From Bacillota bacterium (GTDB lineage: Bacteria; Bacillota; Clostridia; Acetivibrionales; DSM-1351), in NCBI GenBank assembly GCA_023393115.1, contig JAEWMS010000077.1:1-64000 (forward strand): a DNA stretch of 64,000 nucleotides. The letters run 5' to 3'. A model generated the notes under the pieces. The model did no database searches. It saw only the letters and a list, made by a program, of their open reading frames with translations, and had not been told where the DNA came from. Made by a program: the position numbers and the translations under genes. This document shows positions 43,164-51,787 of this stretch, piece by piece (position 1 is the first letter of the stretch; the number at the start of each line of letters is the position of its first letter).

Positions 43164-43449
43164 ACCTTCATCTCCTTTTGGTAATATTTTGAATACGCCT
43201 GTATTTATACTACCATACCATGATATGGGATTCCAGTTGTTGCTATACCATTTTTTATAGATTTTTAAATCAAATTCTGAAAGCTCAGTATATCATATAT
43301 TTGATGACATAATCAAAAACAAAGTAAGTAAACATCATTGAAAATTCCCTGTTTATTTCCCATAAAACACTAAAAACTGAAAAAATCTGTCTGTATTCTG
43401 ATCTTGCCCTATGGTATACTGAATTTAATTCTAGAAAACGGTGATACTT

Positions 43450-44844
43450 ATGAAAAACCTTACAAAAACTATTAAAGAAGAAAACAACATTACTAATGAA
43501 ACAAGCACCTCTAAAGATTTCTATAAAATGGCCTTCTCTCTGGTTATACCAATGGCAATTCAAAATCTTATAAATGTGGGTGTATCATCCATAGATGTAC
43601 TGATGCTTGGGAGAATAAGTGAAACTGTTTTGTCGGCTGCTTCACTTGCAGGACAGGTTCAGTTTATCATGGTACTTATTTTCTTCGGGCTTACTTCGGG
43701 AGCTGCCGTATTGACAGCCCAGTACTGGGGAAAAGGTGATAAGGAGAGTATAATTAAAATAATGGGAATCTGTATGAGATTCTCTCTTATAATATCAGTT
43801 CTTTTCACCACAGTAGTACTCCTATTCCCTCATCAGGTAATGTCCATATTTACGAATGAGGAAGACGTAATTACTGAGGGGGTAAAATTCCTGAGAATTA
43901 TTTCCCTGTCATATATATTTATGGCTGTTACAATGATTTATCTGAATGTAATGAGAAGTGTCGAGAGGGTTGTGGTATCAACAGTTGTCTATCTTATATC
44001 ATTAATCTCAAATGTAATTATAGCTGCTTGTCTTATATTCGGTTTATTTGGTTTGCCCAAGATGGGAATACAGGGGGCTGCTATCGCAACATTGGCTTCA
44101 AGAGGGATTGAACTTATCTGTGTAATAATATATGCACGCAAATTCAACGATGTTCTGAACTTTAAGCTTTCCAGCCTTCTTGTCAGGGATAAACTATTGT
44201 TTATGGATTTTTTAAGATACTCAATACCGGTAACCATTAATGAGCTTATGTGGGGTGCCGGGGTAGCAACAAACGCAGTTGTTATAGGTCATCTTGGAAA
44301 GTCTGTCGTATCTGCAAATTCAGTGGCTCAGATAGCAAGACAGCTGGCCACCGTTATAGCCTTCGGACTTGCAAATGCAACAGCTATAATTGTCGGAAAA
44401 GCCATTGGAGAAAATAATCTGGAAGCCGCCAAGGATTACTCCAAACGTTTTATCAAACTGAGTATTCTTGCGGGAATTGGCGGCGCGGCTATTATACTTA
44501 TTGCTAGGCCTGTTACAATGTCGGTGCTGAATCTGACACCTGTTACTCAAGGCTACCTGTCAATAATGATGTTTGTAATGTCCTATTTTGTAATTGCTCA
44601 GGCTTTGAATACAACTCTGGTTGTCGGCGTTTTCCGCGCCGGAGGAGATACCAGATTCGGTCTGTTCCTGGATGTGTCAACCATGTGGGGCGGTTCAATA
44701 TTTATCGGCGCTTTAGCTGCATTTATATTTAAATGGAGTGTACCTGTAGTTTATATTATTCTAATGAGTGACGAGATAATTAAAATACCTCTTTGTTTAT
44801 ACCGTTACAAAAGTAGAAAGTGGCTGAATAACGTTACAAGATAA
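43450..44844 (+). CDS. MATE family multidrug/sodium efflux transporter
   Basis: A 464-residue membrane protein with 12 predicted helices in two repeated halves. Family marks appear early in each half: VIPMAIQNLINVGVSSIDVLMLGR near the N terminus, then GAAVLTAQYWGKGD, and in the second half GLANATAIIVGKAIGENN. MATE pumps expel cationic drugs or other organic compounds using sodium or proton gradients. The ATG used is preceded only by a weak GGTGAT; an in-frame GTG three codons earlier is an alternative. It is transcribed alone toward the DUF3788 gene. Confidence 0.9.
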   Translation: MKNLTKTIKEENNITNETSTSKDFYKMAFSLVIPMAIQNLINVGVSSIDVLMLGRISETVLSAASLAGQVQFIMVLIFFGLTSGAAVLTAQYWGKGDKESIIKIMGICMRFSLIISVLFTTVVLLFPHQVMSIFTNEEDVITEGVKFLRIISLSYIFMAVTMIYLNVMRSVERVVVSTVVYLISLISNVIIAACLIFGLFGLPKMGIQGAAIATLASRGIELICVIIYARKFNDVLNFKLSSLLVRDKLLFMDFLRYSIPVTINELMWGAGVATNAVVIGHLGKSVVSANSVAQIARQLATVIAFGLANATAIIVGKAIGENNLEAAKDYSKRFIKLSILAGIGGAAIILIARPVTMSVLNLTPVTQGYLSIMMFVMSYFVIAQALNTTLVVGVFRAGGDTRFGLFLDVSTMWGGSIFIGALAAFIFKWSVPVVYIILMSDEIIKIPLCLYRYKSRKWLNNVTR

Positions 44845-44865
44845 TGTAACCTCAAATCAGTCACT

Positions 44866-45327
44866 CTATGGCAGGTGCGCACTGTTAATCATCTCGTGTT
44901 GTTTTGGTCTAACCTTTATTTGAAGTAACTTAATAATGTCTTCTACTTCATCTACAGAAAAAGGCCTGTAATTAACCCAACCTCCTTCACCGCAGGGATA
45001 CCTTTCTTCCCAAAGTTCAATAGTTTTAGTAAGAAAGTTTGCAAGGTTGTTTTCCAAAACTTCCTTACCTTTGCCGTTAATTTGAAGAAGAACCGTAAAA
45101 CTTTGCTTTTCAAAAAATAAATAGCAAAGGTGTTTCGGTTTGCAGGAATACTTATAACCCCAGCCGTAATTATTGCCAAAAGGGAACTTTAGTTCTTTGG
45201 AAAAATCATATAAAGTTCCCAACTTGGTTTCAAAATAATTTAAAAGTTGATAAATATCTTTTCCAACGTACTCTTTTATTTCATTTTCAGATGGTGATAT
45301 TTCTTTATTTAGCATTCTTTCATACAT
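44866..45327 (-). CDS. DUF3788 family protein
   Basis: A 153-residue cytoplasmic protein. Its order of motifs (SKELKFPFGNNYGWGYKYSC, then KHLCYLFFEKQSFTVLLQI, then GGWVNYRP near the end) matches DUF3788, a small family with no known activity, perhaps a fold related to DUF1801-like binding proteins. ATG follows GAGAGAAGG, and it overlaps the upstream acetyltransferase gene by 8 bp, so the two are translationally linked. Confidence 0.8.
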   Translation of the reverse strand: MYERMLNKEISPSENEIKEYVGKDIYQLLNYFETKLGTLYDFSKELKFPFGNNYGWGYKYSCKPKHLCYLFFEKQSFTVLLQINGKGKEVLENNLANFLTKTIELWEERYPCGEGGWVNYRPFSVDEVEDIIKLLQIKVRPKQHEMINSAHLP

Positions 45328-45811
45328 AACCTTCTCTCCCTAATATTATTTCAAACTCAAACTCATGTTTTATGGGGATATTATGCATGCCAATAAACGG
45401 GATTCCCGGCTTTAGCTTACGTGATATTTCCATGGCATTAATATGTGCAGCTTTTAAATCAAATCCTTTCTTTTGATAAAATCTAATGGCATTTATATCA
45501 TCGTTTGTTGTTATCAGCCATAGTCTTTTGCAACCTTCTTCTTTAGCTATCTTTAGTACTTCATTTACTAAAGCTGTACCGATCCCTTTATTTTCCTCAA
45601 AGCTGTTAAGTGTAACAATTTCACATTCCTCATTTTCAATATTGTAAGTTATAACTCCTTTTATATTCTTATCTTCTATGTATAGAAATCCTGGCAAATC
45701 AGTTGTATAAATAATCTTACCCCTTGATACTATTGGAGGGCAATTCCATTCCTCCTTTAGTATTTCATTTACTTCATCTCGATATTTCTCATTTATTTTT
45801 TCTAAGCCCAT
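45320..45811 (-). CDS. GNAT family N-acetyltransferase
   Basis: A 163-residue acetyltransferase. The acetyl-CoA pyrophosphate loop is seen as FEENKGIGTALVNEV (R/Q-x-x-G-x-G/A type with NKGIGTA), followed by CKRLWLITTNDDINAIRFYQKKGF, the usual beta-5/alpha-4 segment. The acceptor is unknown. The ATG used has GGAG 7 bases upstream; another in-frame ATG four codons before overlaps that site. It runs into the DUF3788 gene with an 8-bp overlap. Confidence 0.9.
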   Translation of the reverse strand: MGLEKINEKYRDEVNEILKEEWNCPPIVSRGKIIYTTDLPGFLYIEDKNIKGVITYNIENEECEIVTLNSFEENKGIGTALVNEVLKIAKEEGCKRLWLITTNDDINAIRFYQKKGFDLKAAHINAMEISRKLKPGIPFIGMHNIPIKHEFEFEIILGREGYV

Positions 45812-45870
45812 CTTTCTCTCCATTCAAATATTTTTGCCCATTCTTTTAATATAATTATTGTTAATTGCTA

Positions 45871-46281
45871 TTACCTCTTCTCATTTTTCTTCTTGACATA
45901 AATATACCAGAATATTCCAAACTTATCTACAACATTGGCACAACAAGAACTCCATGGTAAAGGACCTAATGGGAGTAAGATGTTTGCGTCTTCTATTAAA
46001 ACATCATAGGCTCTCTTTACTTCCTCTTCTGTTTCAAATTCAACACAAAAATTCATAGTTGGATAGTCTGTAGGAGAATATCTCTTTGCATTCTCAATAC
46101 CGATTTCGCTTCCTGACTCACTCAATGCCATCAGAAGTTCATCCTCCATATATAACTCGGCATGCATGAATGTACCGTCTTCATTCGGTACATTATAGCC
46201 CAATGTTGCACCAAATACTTTTTGATAAAATACAACTGCTTCTACACTTCCTTTAATATACGCTTGTAATCCTATTCTCAT
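45871..46281 (-). CDS. VOC family protein (PhnB-like glyoxalase fold)
   Basis: A 136-residue protein of the vicinal-oxygen-chelate superfamily. It has the paired beta-alpha-beta units (EAVVFYQKVFGATLGY, then MHAELYMEDELLMALSE; second unit NFCVEFETEEEVKRAYDVL, then FGIFWYIYV). The PhnB-like branch includes glyoxalase, resistance and unknown proteins; metal ligands are not fully conserved to the eye. The cysteine pair in PWSSCCANVVDKFG occupies a normally metal/ligand site. ATG follows GAGGAGG. Confidence 0.85.
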   Translation of the reverse strand: MRIGLQAYIKGSVEAVVFYQKVFGATLGYNVPNEDGTFMHAELYMEDELLMALSESGSEIGIENAKRYSPTDYPTMNFCVEFETEEEVKRAYDVLIEDANILLPLGPLPWSSCCANVVDKFGIFWYIYVKKKNEKR

Positions 46282-46301
46282 AATAACATCCTCCTCTGGT
46301 A

Positions 46302-46415
46302 TTATTTTTTCAAGTTTCCTTTTTCATCCTCATATGTAACATCAAAACATGGTGTCAGTGACATGATTTTTATTAAGTCCGGTTCGATATCCTTAAATAA
46401 TTCCCGACAAATGGT
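46302..46415 (-). pseudogene. Coding-like remnant with no start
   Basis: A 37-codon open stretch on the minus strand (…CRELFKDIEPDLIKIMSLTP…EDEKGNLKK, stop). It has no start codon with a site and overlaps the end of the methyltransferase fragment in another frame. Residue use looks protein-like. I do not recognise the parent protein. Confidence 0.35.
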
Positions 46416-46665
46416 TTATTTTTTTCATTGATATCTTTGATGCCAAATACAAAACACATAGATATGGTCGAACAATTCTTCCGTCAAACTTCTCGGCATG
46501 TTGAACTATTTCCGAATACGCTTTTTCTTTAATATCTGCCGGTAATTGAACAAAACGGTTTCCGGTAAGAACGAATCCATAATACTCTTCTGCAGAGTAT
46601 TCCTTTTTCCATATGTGCTTATATACTACTGGTGTTTCGAACAATCCACTATCTTCAATGCCAAC
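46393..46665 (-). pseudogene. 5'-truncated SAM methyltransferase fragment
   Basis: Reads GIEDSGLFETPVVYKHIWKK, then YYGFVLTG, LPADIKEKAYSEIVQHAEKF and GRIVRPYLCVLYLASK. This is the C-terminal third of a UbiE-like class I methyltransferase, where such a tail follows the catalytic domain. The SAM-binding part is missing: in-frame coding starts right after a stop, 15 bp beyond pgk. It is therefore a decayed gene end, not a functional enzyme. Confidence 0.65.
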
Positions 46666-46681
46666 TTACTTAACTTTTTAC

Positions 46682-47869
46682 TTACTTATCATTAAGTACC
46701 GCAATACCCGGGAGTTCCTTTCCTTCAAGAAACTCAAGAGAAGCACCGCCACCAGTTGATTTGTGGGTTACTTTTTCTCCGAAGCCCATCTGTTCAATAG
46801 CTGCAATTGAATCTCCCCCGCCTATTATTGATATTGCCTCTGATTCAGCAACTGCTTTGGCTATCTCTCTTGTTCCTTCAGAAAAATTCTCAAATTCAAA
46901 AACTCCCATTGGTCCGTTCCACACTATGGTTTTTGCCCTTTTGATTTCGTCAATATACTCTTTTATTGCTTCAGGCCCAATATCAAGCCCCATCCAGCCA
47001 TCAAGAATATTCTCTGATGTTACAATTGTACTATCTGTGTCATTTTTAAATTCCCTTCCAGCCTTATGATCTGTTGGAAGAAGAAACCGAATACCCTTAT
47101 TTTGAGCCTTTTTAATCAGATTCCCTGCAATCTCCAGCTTATCCTTTTCGCATAATGATGTTCCTACATTAAATCCCTGCGCTCTTAAAAAGGTATATAC
47201 CATACCACCCCCAATAATTAGGGAATCCACTTTTTCTGTAAGGTTTTCAATAACACCTATTTTATCAGACACTTTTGCTCCTCCAATAATAGCAACAAAC
47301 GGTCTGGCAGGCTCTGAAAGAGCCTTTCCCATGAATTCAATTTCCTTTTTTATCAAGAAACCTGCAACAGCCGGTAAGTAATCAGCAAGTCCGGCGGTTG
47401 ATGCATGAGCTCTGTGAGCTGTGCCAAAAGCATCGTTAACGAATATCTCTGCGAGAGCAGCAAGGCTTTTTGCAAAAAGAGGATCATTTTCTTCCTCTTC
47501 CTTATGAAATCGTACATTTTCCAGCATTAATATTTCCCCCTCTTTGAGGGTGACTGACTTTTCTTTTGCATCCTCACCTATGACATCCTTTGCCATTATT
47601 ACAGGCTTATTCAGTAGTTGACTTAGTCTAGTTGCTGCAGGCCTCATACTGAATTTCTCTTCAAAACCGTTTTTAGGTCTTCCGAGATGGGATACAAGGA
47701 TTAACTTTGCTTCATGTTCTATAAGGTACTTTATTGTTGGCAAAGCGCCGACAATTCGGTTGTCATTGGTTATTTTTCCGTCCTTGTCCAACGGAACGTT
47801 GAAGTCAACTCTGGCAATTACTTTTCTTCCTTTAACATCAATATCCTCAATAGTCTTTTTATTAATCAT
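46682..47869 (-). CDS. pgk: Phosphoglycerate kinase
   Basis: A 395-residue glycolytic kinase converting 1,3-bisphosphoglycerate and ADP to 3-phosphoglycerate and ATP. N-terminal substrate-binding residues are in VIARVDFNVPLD and LVSHLGRP, with RAHAST further on. The C-terminal nucleotide domain shows GGAKVSDKIGVIENL, NGPMGVFEFENF and GGGDSIAAIEQMG. Full length and all blocks are present, so it should be active. Unusually it is not beside gapA or tpiA but between a methyltransferase remnant and a YdeI-like gene, so a second pgk elsewhere is likely. ATG follows GGAGGTCAG. Confidence 0.96.
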   Translation of the reverse strand: MINKKTIEDIDVKGRKVIARVDFNVPLDKDGKITNDNRIVGALPTIKYLIEHEAKLILVSHLGRPKNGFEEKFSMRPAATRLSQLLNKPVIMAKDVIGEDAKEKSVTLKEGEILMLENVRFHKEEEENDPLFAKSLAALAEIFVNDAFGTAHRAHASTAGLADYLPAVAGFLIKKEIEFMGKALSEPARPFVAIIGGAKVSDKIGVIENLTEKVDSLIIGGGMVYTFLRAQGFNVGTSLCEKDKLEIAGNLIKKAQNKGIRFLLPTDHKAGREFKNDTDSTIVTSENILDGWMGLDIGPEAIKEYIDEIKRAKTIVWNGPMGVFEFENFSEGTREIAKAVAESEAISIIGGGDSIAAIEQMGFGEKVTHKSTGGGASLEFLEGKELPGIAVLNDK

Positions 47870-47938
47870 CTGTCCTGACCTCCCGATTTTAAAGATTTAA
47901 ACCACTCATTACTAACTTTTTACAAATAAAATCCAATT

Positions 47939-48508
47939 CTACATAGGTTTTAAGTTTTGATTAAGCCTACCTATTATTTTCTCAAGTCTTCTTTTTTTCG
48001 CTTCATCTGATTTAGCATCAAAATATAGCCCGGTGTAGGTCTTTCTAACAGATGGCGCCATTGACATGAAATTTGTAAATGCCGGTTCGATACCTTTTAT
48101 TAATTCTGATAAAGCGTTTATTTGTTCTTCCGAAATAGGTTCGGGTTTTGGAACATCCCACATCCCATTTTTCCTTGCTTCTTCAACTTTAATTCTGCCG
48201 TAGTCAGTCATTAATCCTTTAGTTTCAAGCTCCTTAACCAACTTCTTATTTTTTTCGGACCACTTGCTTCCTTTCCTTCTGGCTGAAAAATACTTCATAT
48301 ATTTTGTATCATCAATACTCTGCATCTGACCGTCAATCCAGCCAAAGCACAGTGCTTCTTCTAGAGCTTCACTGGCTTTAAGCGGTTTGTTACCGGTTTG
48401 TTTGCTAAAGCTTAACCACACCCCTTGGCTTGTAGTGCAATTTTCTGTTAACCAGTTTCTAAAATCTAATCTGGTAGTAAACATCAATTCATTCAACTCA
48501 TTCACCAA
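47939..48508 (-). CDS. YdeI/OmpD-associated family protein
   Basis: A 189-residue protein with the family blocks FRNWLTENCTTSQGVWLSFSK, ALCFGWIDGQMQSID, FSARRKGSKWSEKNKK and a C-terminal TYTGLYFDAKSDEAKKRRLE. The family (YdeI/OmdA, DUF1905-linked) was named from a Salmonella gene for resistance to polymyxin and has an unclear biochemical role. The start is uncertain: TTG, GTG and, nine codons in, ATG are in frame, and only AAAGG lies nearby. Confidence 0.85.
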   Translation of the reverse strand: MVNELNELMFTTRLDFRNWLTENCTTSQGVWLSFSKQTGNKPLKASEALEEALCFGWIDGQMQSIDDTKYMKYFSARRKGSKWSEKNKKLVKELETKGLMTDYGRIKVEEARKNGMWDVPKPEPISEEQINALSELIKGIEPAFTNFMSMAPSVRKTYTGLYFDAKSDEAKKRRLEKIIGRLNQNLKPM

Positions 48509-48519
48509 CCTTTATCCGG

Positions 48520-48591
48520 TTATTGTAAAAATTCACTTTCGCTGATAACTTCTATACCATACTTTTTATAGTCATTAAAACTCTTTTTCAT
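48520..48591 (-). CDS. Possible 23-residue small protein
   Basis: An ATG behind GGGGGATT opens a 23-codon frame (MKKSFNDYKKYGIEVISESE and FLQ). Charged residue use looks protein-like, but it could equally be the decayed end of a lost gene. It lies in the 115-bp gap upstream of the YdeI-like gene. Confidence 0.25.
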   Translation of the reverse strand: MKKSFNDYKKYGIEVISESEFLQ

Positions 48592-48623
48592 AATCCCCCA
48601 CACTAAATGCTATAAAAAATAGA

Positions 48624-49070
48624 TTAAACATACATAACCATTTCATCTGTCGGTGTAAAACCCATTCTCTCATAAATGGCTCTACCCTGCTCGGAAGCTA
48701 GTAAAGATATCCGCTGGACACCTATTGTTTTCAACCATGAAACAGCTTCAGAGGTCAATTCTGTAGCGTAACCATTGCCTCGGTACTCCGGCAAAGTATA
48801 CACATCACCTATAAAGCCATAAAAAGGATTACTATAGAAGCAATATGGAATATCATTCTTAATAAAGGCACCAGCACAGGCAACAATTTTACCCTCCATC
48901 TCTTTAATAAAGTGTATAGCAGAACACTTCAAATACATTTCTTTATATACCTGCTTGATGATTTCTGTAGCGTTTTTATGTAGTAGATCACTATGACCAC
49001 TTTCTTCAAACATTTTGAGTTTAAGTCTGCAAATTGTATTAATATCATTTATTGTAGCAGCTCTGATCAC
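48624..49070 (-). CDS. GNAT family N-acetyltransferase
   Basis: A 148-residue acetyltransferase. The cofactor loop is in VYTLPEYRGNGYATELTSEA, with the R-G-N-G-Y-A pattern exact for acetyl-CoA binding, and the segment RISLLASEQGRAIYERMGF closes the fold. The GTG used is 6 bases past GGAGG; an ATG two codons upstream is too near that site. The acceptor is unknown. It stands alone and diverges from the GntR-ABC operon over about 235 bp. Confidence 0.9.
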   Translation of the reverse strand: MIRAATINDINTICRLKLKMFEESGHSDLLHKNATEIIKQVYKEMYLKCSAIHFIKEMEGKIVACAGAFIKNDIPYCFYSNPFYGFIGDVYTLPEYRGNGYATELTSEAVSWLKTIGVQRISLLASEQGRAIYERMGFTPTDEMVMYV

Positions 49071-49305
49071 TAGCATCCTCCTCTGTTTAATGAACTTAAT
49101 TCTTCTATACATTCCCTACACAATCTACTATATCTGGAATAATTAGTTTGTCAATAAAAGGTTGTAAAAATCGCAGCTAAAGTATTTAAAATTCAAACAT
49201 TCCAAAATATTCTAGATTTATACTTTACAATTAAAAATTCCTATGCTATATTTAGGTTAATGAGTTGAATCACTAACCCAACAACCACGGAGGTGAGAAT
49301 TATTT

Positions 49306-49662
49306 TTGAATAGTGAAAAACCGATTTTTGTTCAAATAATTGAAATGATTGAGGACGACATAATTACTGATGTTTACAAAACAGACGACATAATTATTTC
49401 AACCACCCAGATTTCAAAGCTTCTAAATGTTAATCCAACAACAGCTGTTAAAAGTATCAGTCTATTGACAGATGCCGGCATTTTATATAAGAAAAGAGGA
49501 ATAGGAATGTGCGTAACCAAGGAGGCAAAAGCAAAAATCCTTCAAAAGCGGAAAGAGGAGTTTTATACCAATACTTTATCATCACTGCTTTCCGATGCAA
49601 GAAAACTAGGTATATCGAAAGAAGATATTATTAATATGATAAAGGAGAATGGTGATGATTAA
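49306..49662 (+). CDS. GntR family regulator, YtrA type
   Basis: A 118-residue repressor with an N-terminal winged helix (KPIFVQIIEMIEDDIITDVY, then ISTTQISKLLNVNPTTAVK, RGIGM). The C-terminal part has only two helices, as in the YtrA subfamily, which controls adjacent ABC transporter genes. It starts at TTG behind GGAGGTG. Its end overlaps the ATPase gene by 8 bp. By analogy with ytrABCDEF it probably represses its own operon until a cell-wall signal is present. Confidence 0.92.
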   Translation: MNSEKPIFVQIIEMIEDDIITDVYKTDDIIISTTQISKLLNVNPTTAVKSISLLTDAGILYKKRGIGMCVTKEAKAKILQKRKEEFYTNTLSSLLSDARKLGISKEDIINMIKENGDD

Positions 49663-50509
49663 GTTTTCTAATGTAACAAAAGAATACCGGAATACAATAG
49701 CTTTGGATAATATAAATCTTGAGCTGAATCAGGATAAGATTTATTGTCTTTTAGGAAGAAACGGAGCAGGTAAAACAACCATTCTGAAGCTTATTGCAGG
49801 TCATATAAACACCACTGGAGGATATGTGACTGTTAATGACAGAAAAGTATCCACCTTTGATATGCCGGAATGCGTTAACTTCATTGAAAGCAGGGCCTCA
49901 CAGTTCAATATGCCAATAGGGAAACTGCTGAATTTGGCCTACAGCCTCTGTCCTGACCTGGATATGGAATTTGCAAAGGATTTAATGAAGAAATTCAAAC
50001 TTGATAAGAATAAGAAATACAAGCAGTTATCCTTTGGTATGCAGACCATGTTTACTACTCTGCTAAGTCTTGCCAGCAGAGCAAAGGTTGTCATTCTTGA
50101 CGAACCGGTACTTGGTTTTGATGCAATAATGCGTGAGCATTTCTATGAAATGCTTCAGTATAGTTTTGAATATAACCCGAGAATTATTATTGTTTCAACA
50201 CATTTGATTGATGAAATATCAAGGGTTGCTGAAGATATTATTATCATTGATGAAGGCTCCATACTTCTCCATTCGAATATGAATGACATCGATGAAAAGG
50301 CATATTCTCTGACTGGTCCAAGCAGTGATATAAAAAATGCAGTGAAGGGGCTCCGTGTTATAGGAGAGAAGACCTTGGGCGGGTACACTACAGCCTATAT
50401 TTTCGGAGACAGAATTACTCCTGCATCAAACATTAAACTTCAGTCACTTGGTCTGCAAGAGTTTTTTGTAAATATTGTTGGAGGAGGAGAAGACAAAGAT
50501 GAGAACTAA
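49655..50509 (+). CDS. ABC transporter ATP-binding protein (YtrB-like)
   Basis: A 284-residue ATPase. It has Walker A GRNGAGKTT, a variant signature LSFGMQTM, Walker B VVILDEPVLGFDA and H-loop STHLIDE. The LSFGM signature in place of LSGGQ is typical of YtrB/SagG-like subunits that pair with small permeases. The last 75 residues form an extra domain. The ATG used has GGAG 7 bases before it. It is coupled to both the regulator gene before it and the permease gene after it. Confidence 0.92.
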   Translation: MIKFSNVTKEYRNTIALDNINLELNQDKIYCLLGRNGAGKTTILKLIAGHINTTGGYVTVNDRKVSTFDMPECVNFIESRASQFNMPIGKLLNLAYSLCPDLDMEFAKDLMKKFKLDKNKKYKQLSFGMQTMFTTLLSLASRAKVVILDEPVLGFDAIMREHFYEMLQYSFEYNPRIIIVSTHLIDEISRVAEDIIIIDEGSILLHSNMNDIDEKAYSLTGPSSDIKNAVKGLRVIGEKTLGGYTTAYIFGDRITPASNIKLQSLGLQEFFVNIVGGGEDKDEN

Positions 50510-51194
50510 TTTAAAAAGTGTAGGTGCAATTACCCGGATTAATTTTGTAAAAACTACATGGATAGCCTATTTGGTGGCATTATTATCTTTTGCAAGTACA
50601 TTTATTCAGACCTTTATCAGATTTATAACTAATACACCCGATGGAGGTACTACCAGTGCAGGAAATAATCTGCTGCTTATACTTATATTATCAGCAATCT
50701 TAATTCCGGCAGTAAATTTTAAAAAGATAATGCATTTAAATGGTAAAAAGATCGATTTCTTTTGGGGCTGTGTATTGAACTATGTTGTACTCTCTGCAGT
50801 ACTTTCAATAATCATACTGGTACTAAATAAAACTATAGACAATACAATGAGCTCAGTGGTTGAAATCTGGGATATAATTGATATATTCGGCTGGACCAAT
50901 AACGGAATATTCTTGACTTTTGCCAGACAATTTTCTTTTTATCTCCTGTTGGCGGTTACTCTACATACCCTTACCTCTATACAAACTTTCTGGTGGGGCT
51001 GGGTTATAGATATAGTCATAGCAGCTATCATTAGTGTATTTACTCCCATAGCAATGCTACGTAAATTATTGGTTGACTTCTTTAACGTAATTATCTTCAA
51101 TCCTCAACCTGTAGCCCATATTGCAGTATGTCTTTCACTGGCTGTTGTAATTTATTCCTTTAATATTTCCATCTTGAGCAGAAAGAAAATATAG
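50499..51194 (+). CDS. ABC transporter permease of the GntR operon
   Basis: A 231-residue membrane protein with about six hydrophobic segments (for example WIAYLVALLSFASTFIQ, LLLILILSAILIPAV, LNYVVLSAVLSIIILVL) and a short cytoplasmic start. It has no catalytic motif. Its start overlaps the ATPase gene by 11 bp and follows a GGAGGAGGAG site. It should form the membrane half of the transporter controlled by the GntR-type regulator; the substrate is unknown. Confidence 0.85.
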   Translation: MRTNLKSVGAITRINFVKTTWIAYLVALLSFASTFIQTFIRFITNTPDGGTTSAGNNLLLILILSAILIPAVNFKKIMHLNGKKIDFFWGCVLNYVVLSAVLSIIILVLNKTIDNTMSSVVEIWDIIDIFGWTNNGIFLTFARQFSFYLLLAVTLHTLTSIQTFWWGWVIDIVIAAIISVFTPIAMLRKLLVDFFNVIIFNPQPVAHIAVCLSLAVVIYSFNISILSRKKI

Positions 51195-51205
51195 TGTAAT
51201 ATGCA

Positions 51206-51262
51206 CAAGGAGCTGTAAACTTCAATTTTCAGATTGAATATACAGCTCCTTGAAATTTAATT
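51206..51262 (+). terminator. Terminator of the GntR-ABC operon
   Basis: A 12-bp perfect stem (CAAGGAGCTGTA/TACAGCTCCTTG) with further internal pairing, followed by AAATTTAATTTT. It also lies at the end of the converging thi operon. Confidence 0.88.
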
Positions 51263-51267
51263 TTAAC

Positions 51268-51765
51268 CTAACCGTTACTGATAACATCTATTGCCTTTGT
51301 ACGTTTTAATGCAAAGACCAGTATCGAAGCAACGGCTGCGCCTCCGGTGGAGCTGATGCTAAAGGGTATAACAAAACCAAATAGTGCCACCTGTTTTGAA
51401 AGTAGCAGCGCAGCCACCGGGTATGCAAGTATTGCTCCAAGTATTCCTGTCCCAACTATCTCGCCAATAAAAGCGCTAATTGTTTTTTTAAACTTCCTGT
51501 ACATTAATCCGGCAAGTAAAGCACCAATCATACTCCCAGGAAATGCCAGCAATGTACCTGTACCGCTTATAAGTCTTATACAGGAAGTAACAAAAGCAAC
51601 TCCCACCGCATACCAGGGTCCCAGTATGACAGCGCCCAGTACATTTACCATATGCATTACAGGCATACATTTTGATACACCTACGGGAATATAAACTGTA
51701 GACCCTACTACTGCTACTGCAACCAATAGACCTGCCAGTGCCAATTTCTTAACATTAATATTCAT
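51268..51765 (-). CDS. thiW: ECF transporter substrate-binding component ThiW
   Basis: A 165-residue membrane protein with about five to six helices. It has the conserved start LALAGLLVAVAVVGSTVYIPVGVSKCMP followed by MHMVNVLGAVILGP and later GTLLAFPGSMIGALLAG. ThiW is the S component predicted to take up the thiazole part of thiamin, using shared ECF energising subunits coded elsewhere. The ATG used is 11 bases past GGAGG. As the last gene of the riboswitch-controlled thi operon, it supplies substrate for ThiM. Confidence 0.9.
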   Translation of the reverse strand: MNINVKKLALAGLLVAVAVVGSTVYIPVGVSKCMPVMHMVNVLGAVILGPWYAVGVAFVTSCIRLISGTGTLLAFPGSMIGALLAGLMYRKFKKTISAFIGEIVGTGILGAILAYPVAALLLSKQVALFGFVIPFSISSTGGAAVASILVFALKRTKAIDVISNG

Positions 51766-51787
51766 AAAATCCACATCCTCCTTATAG

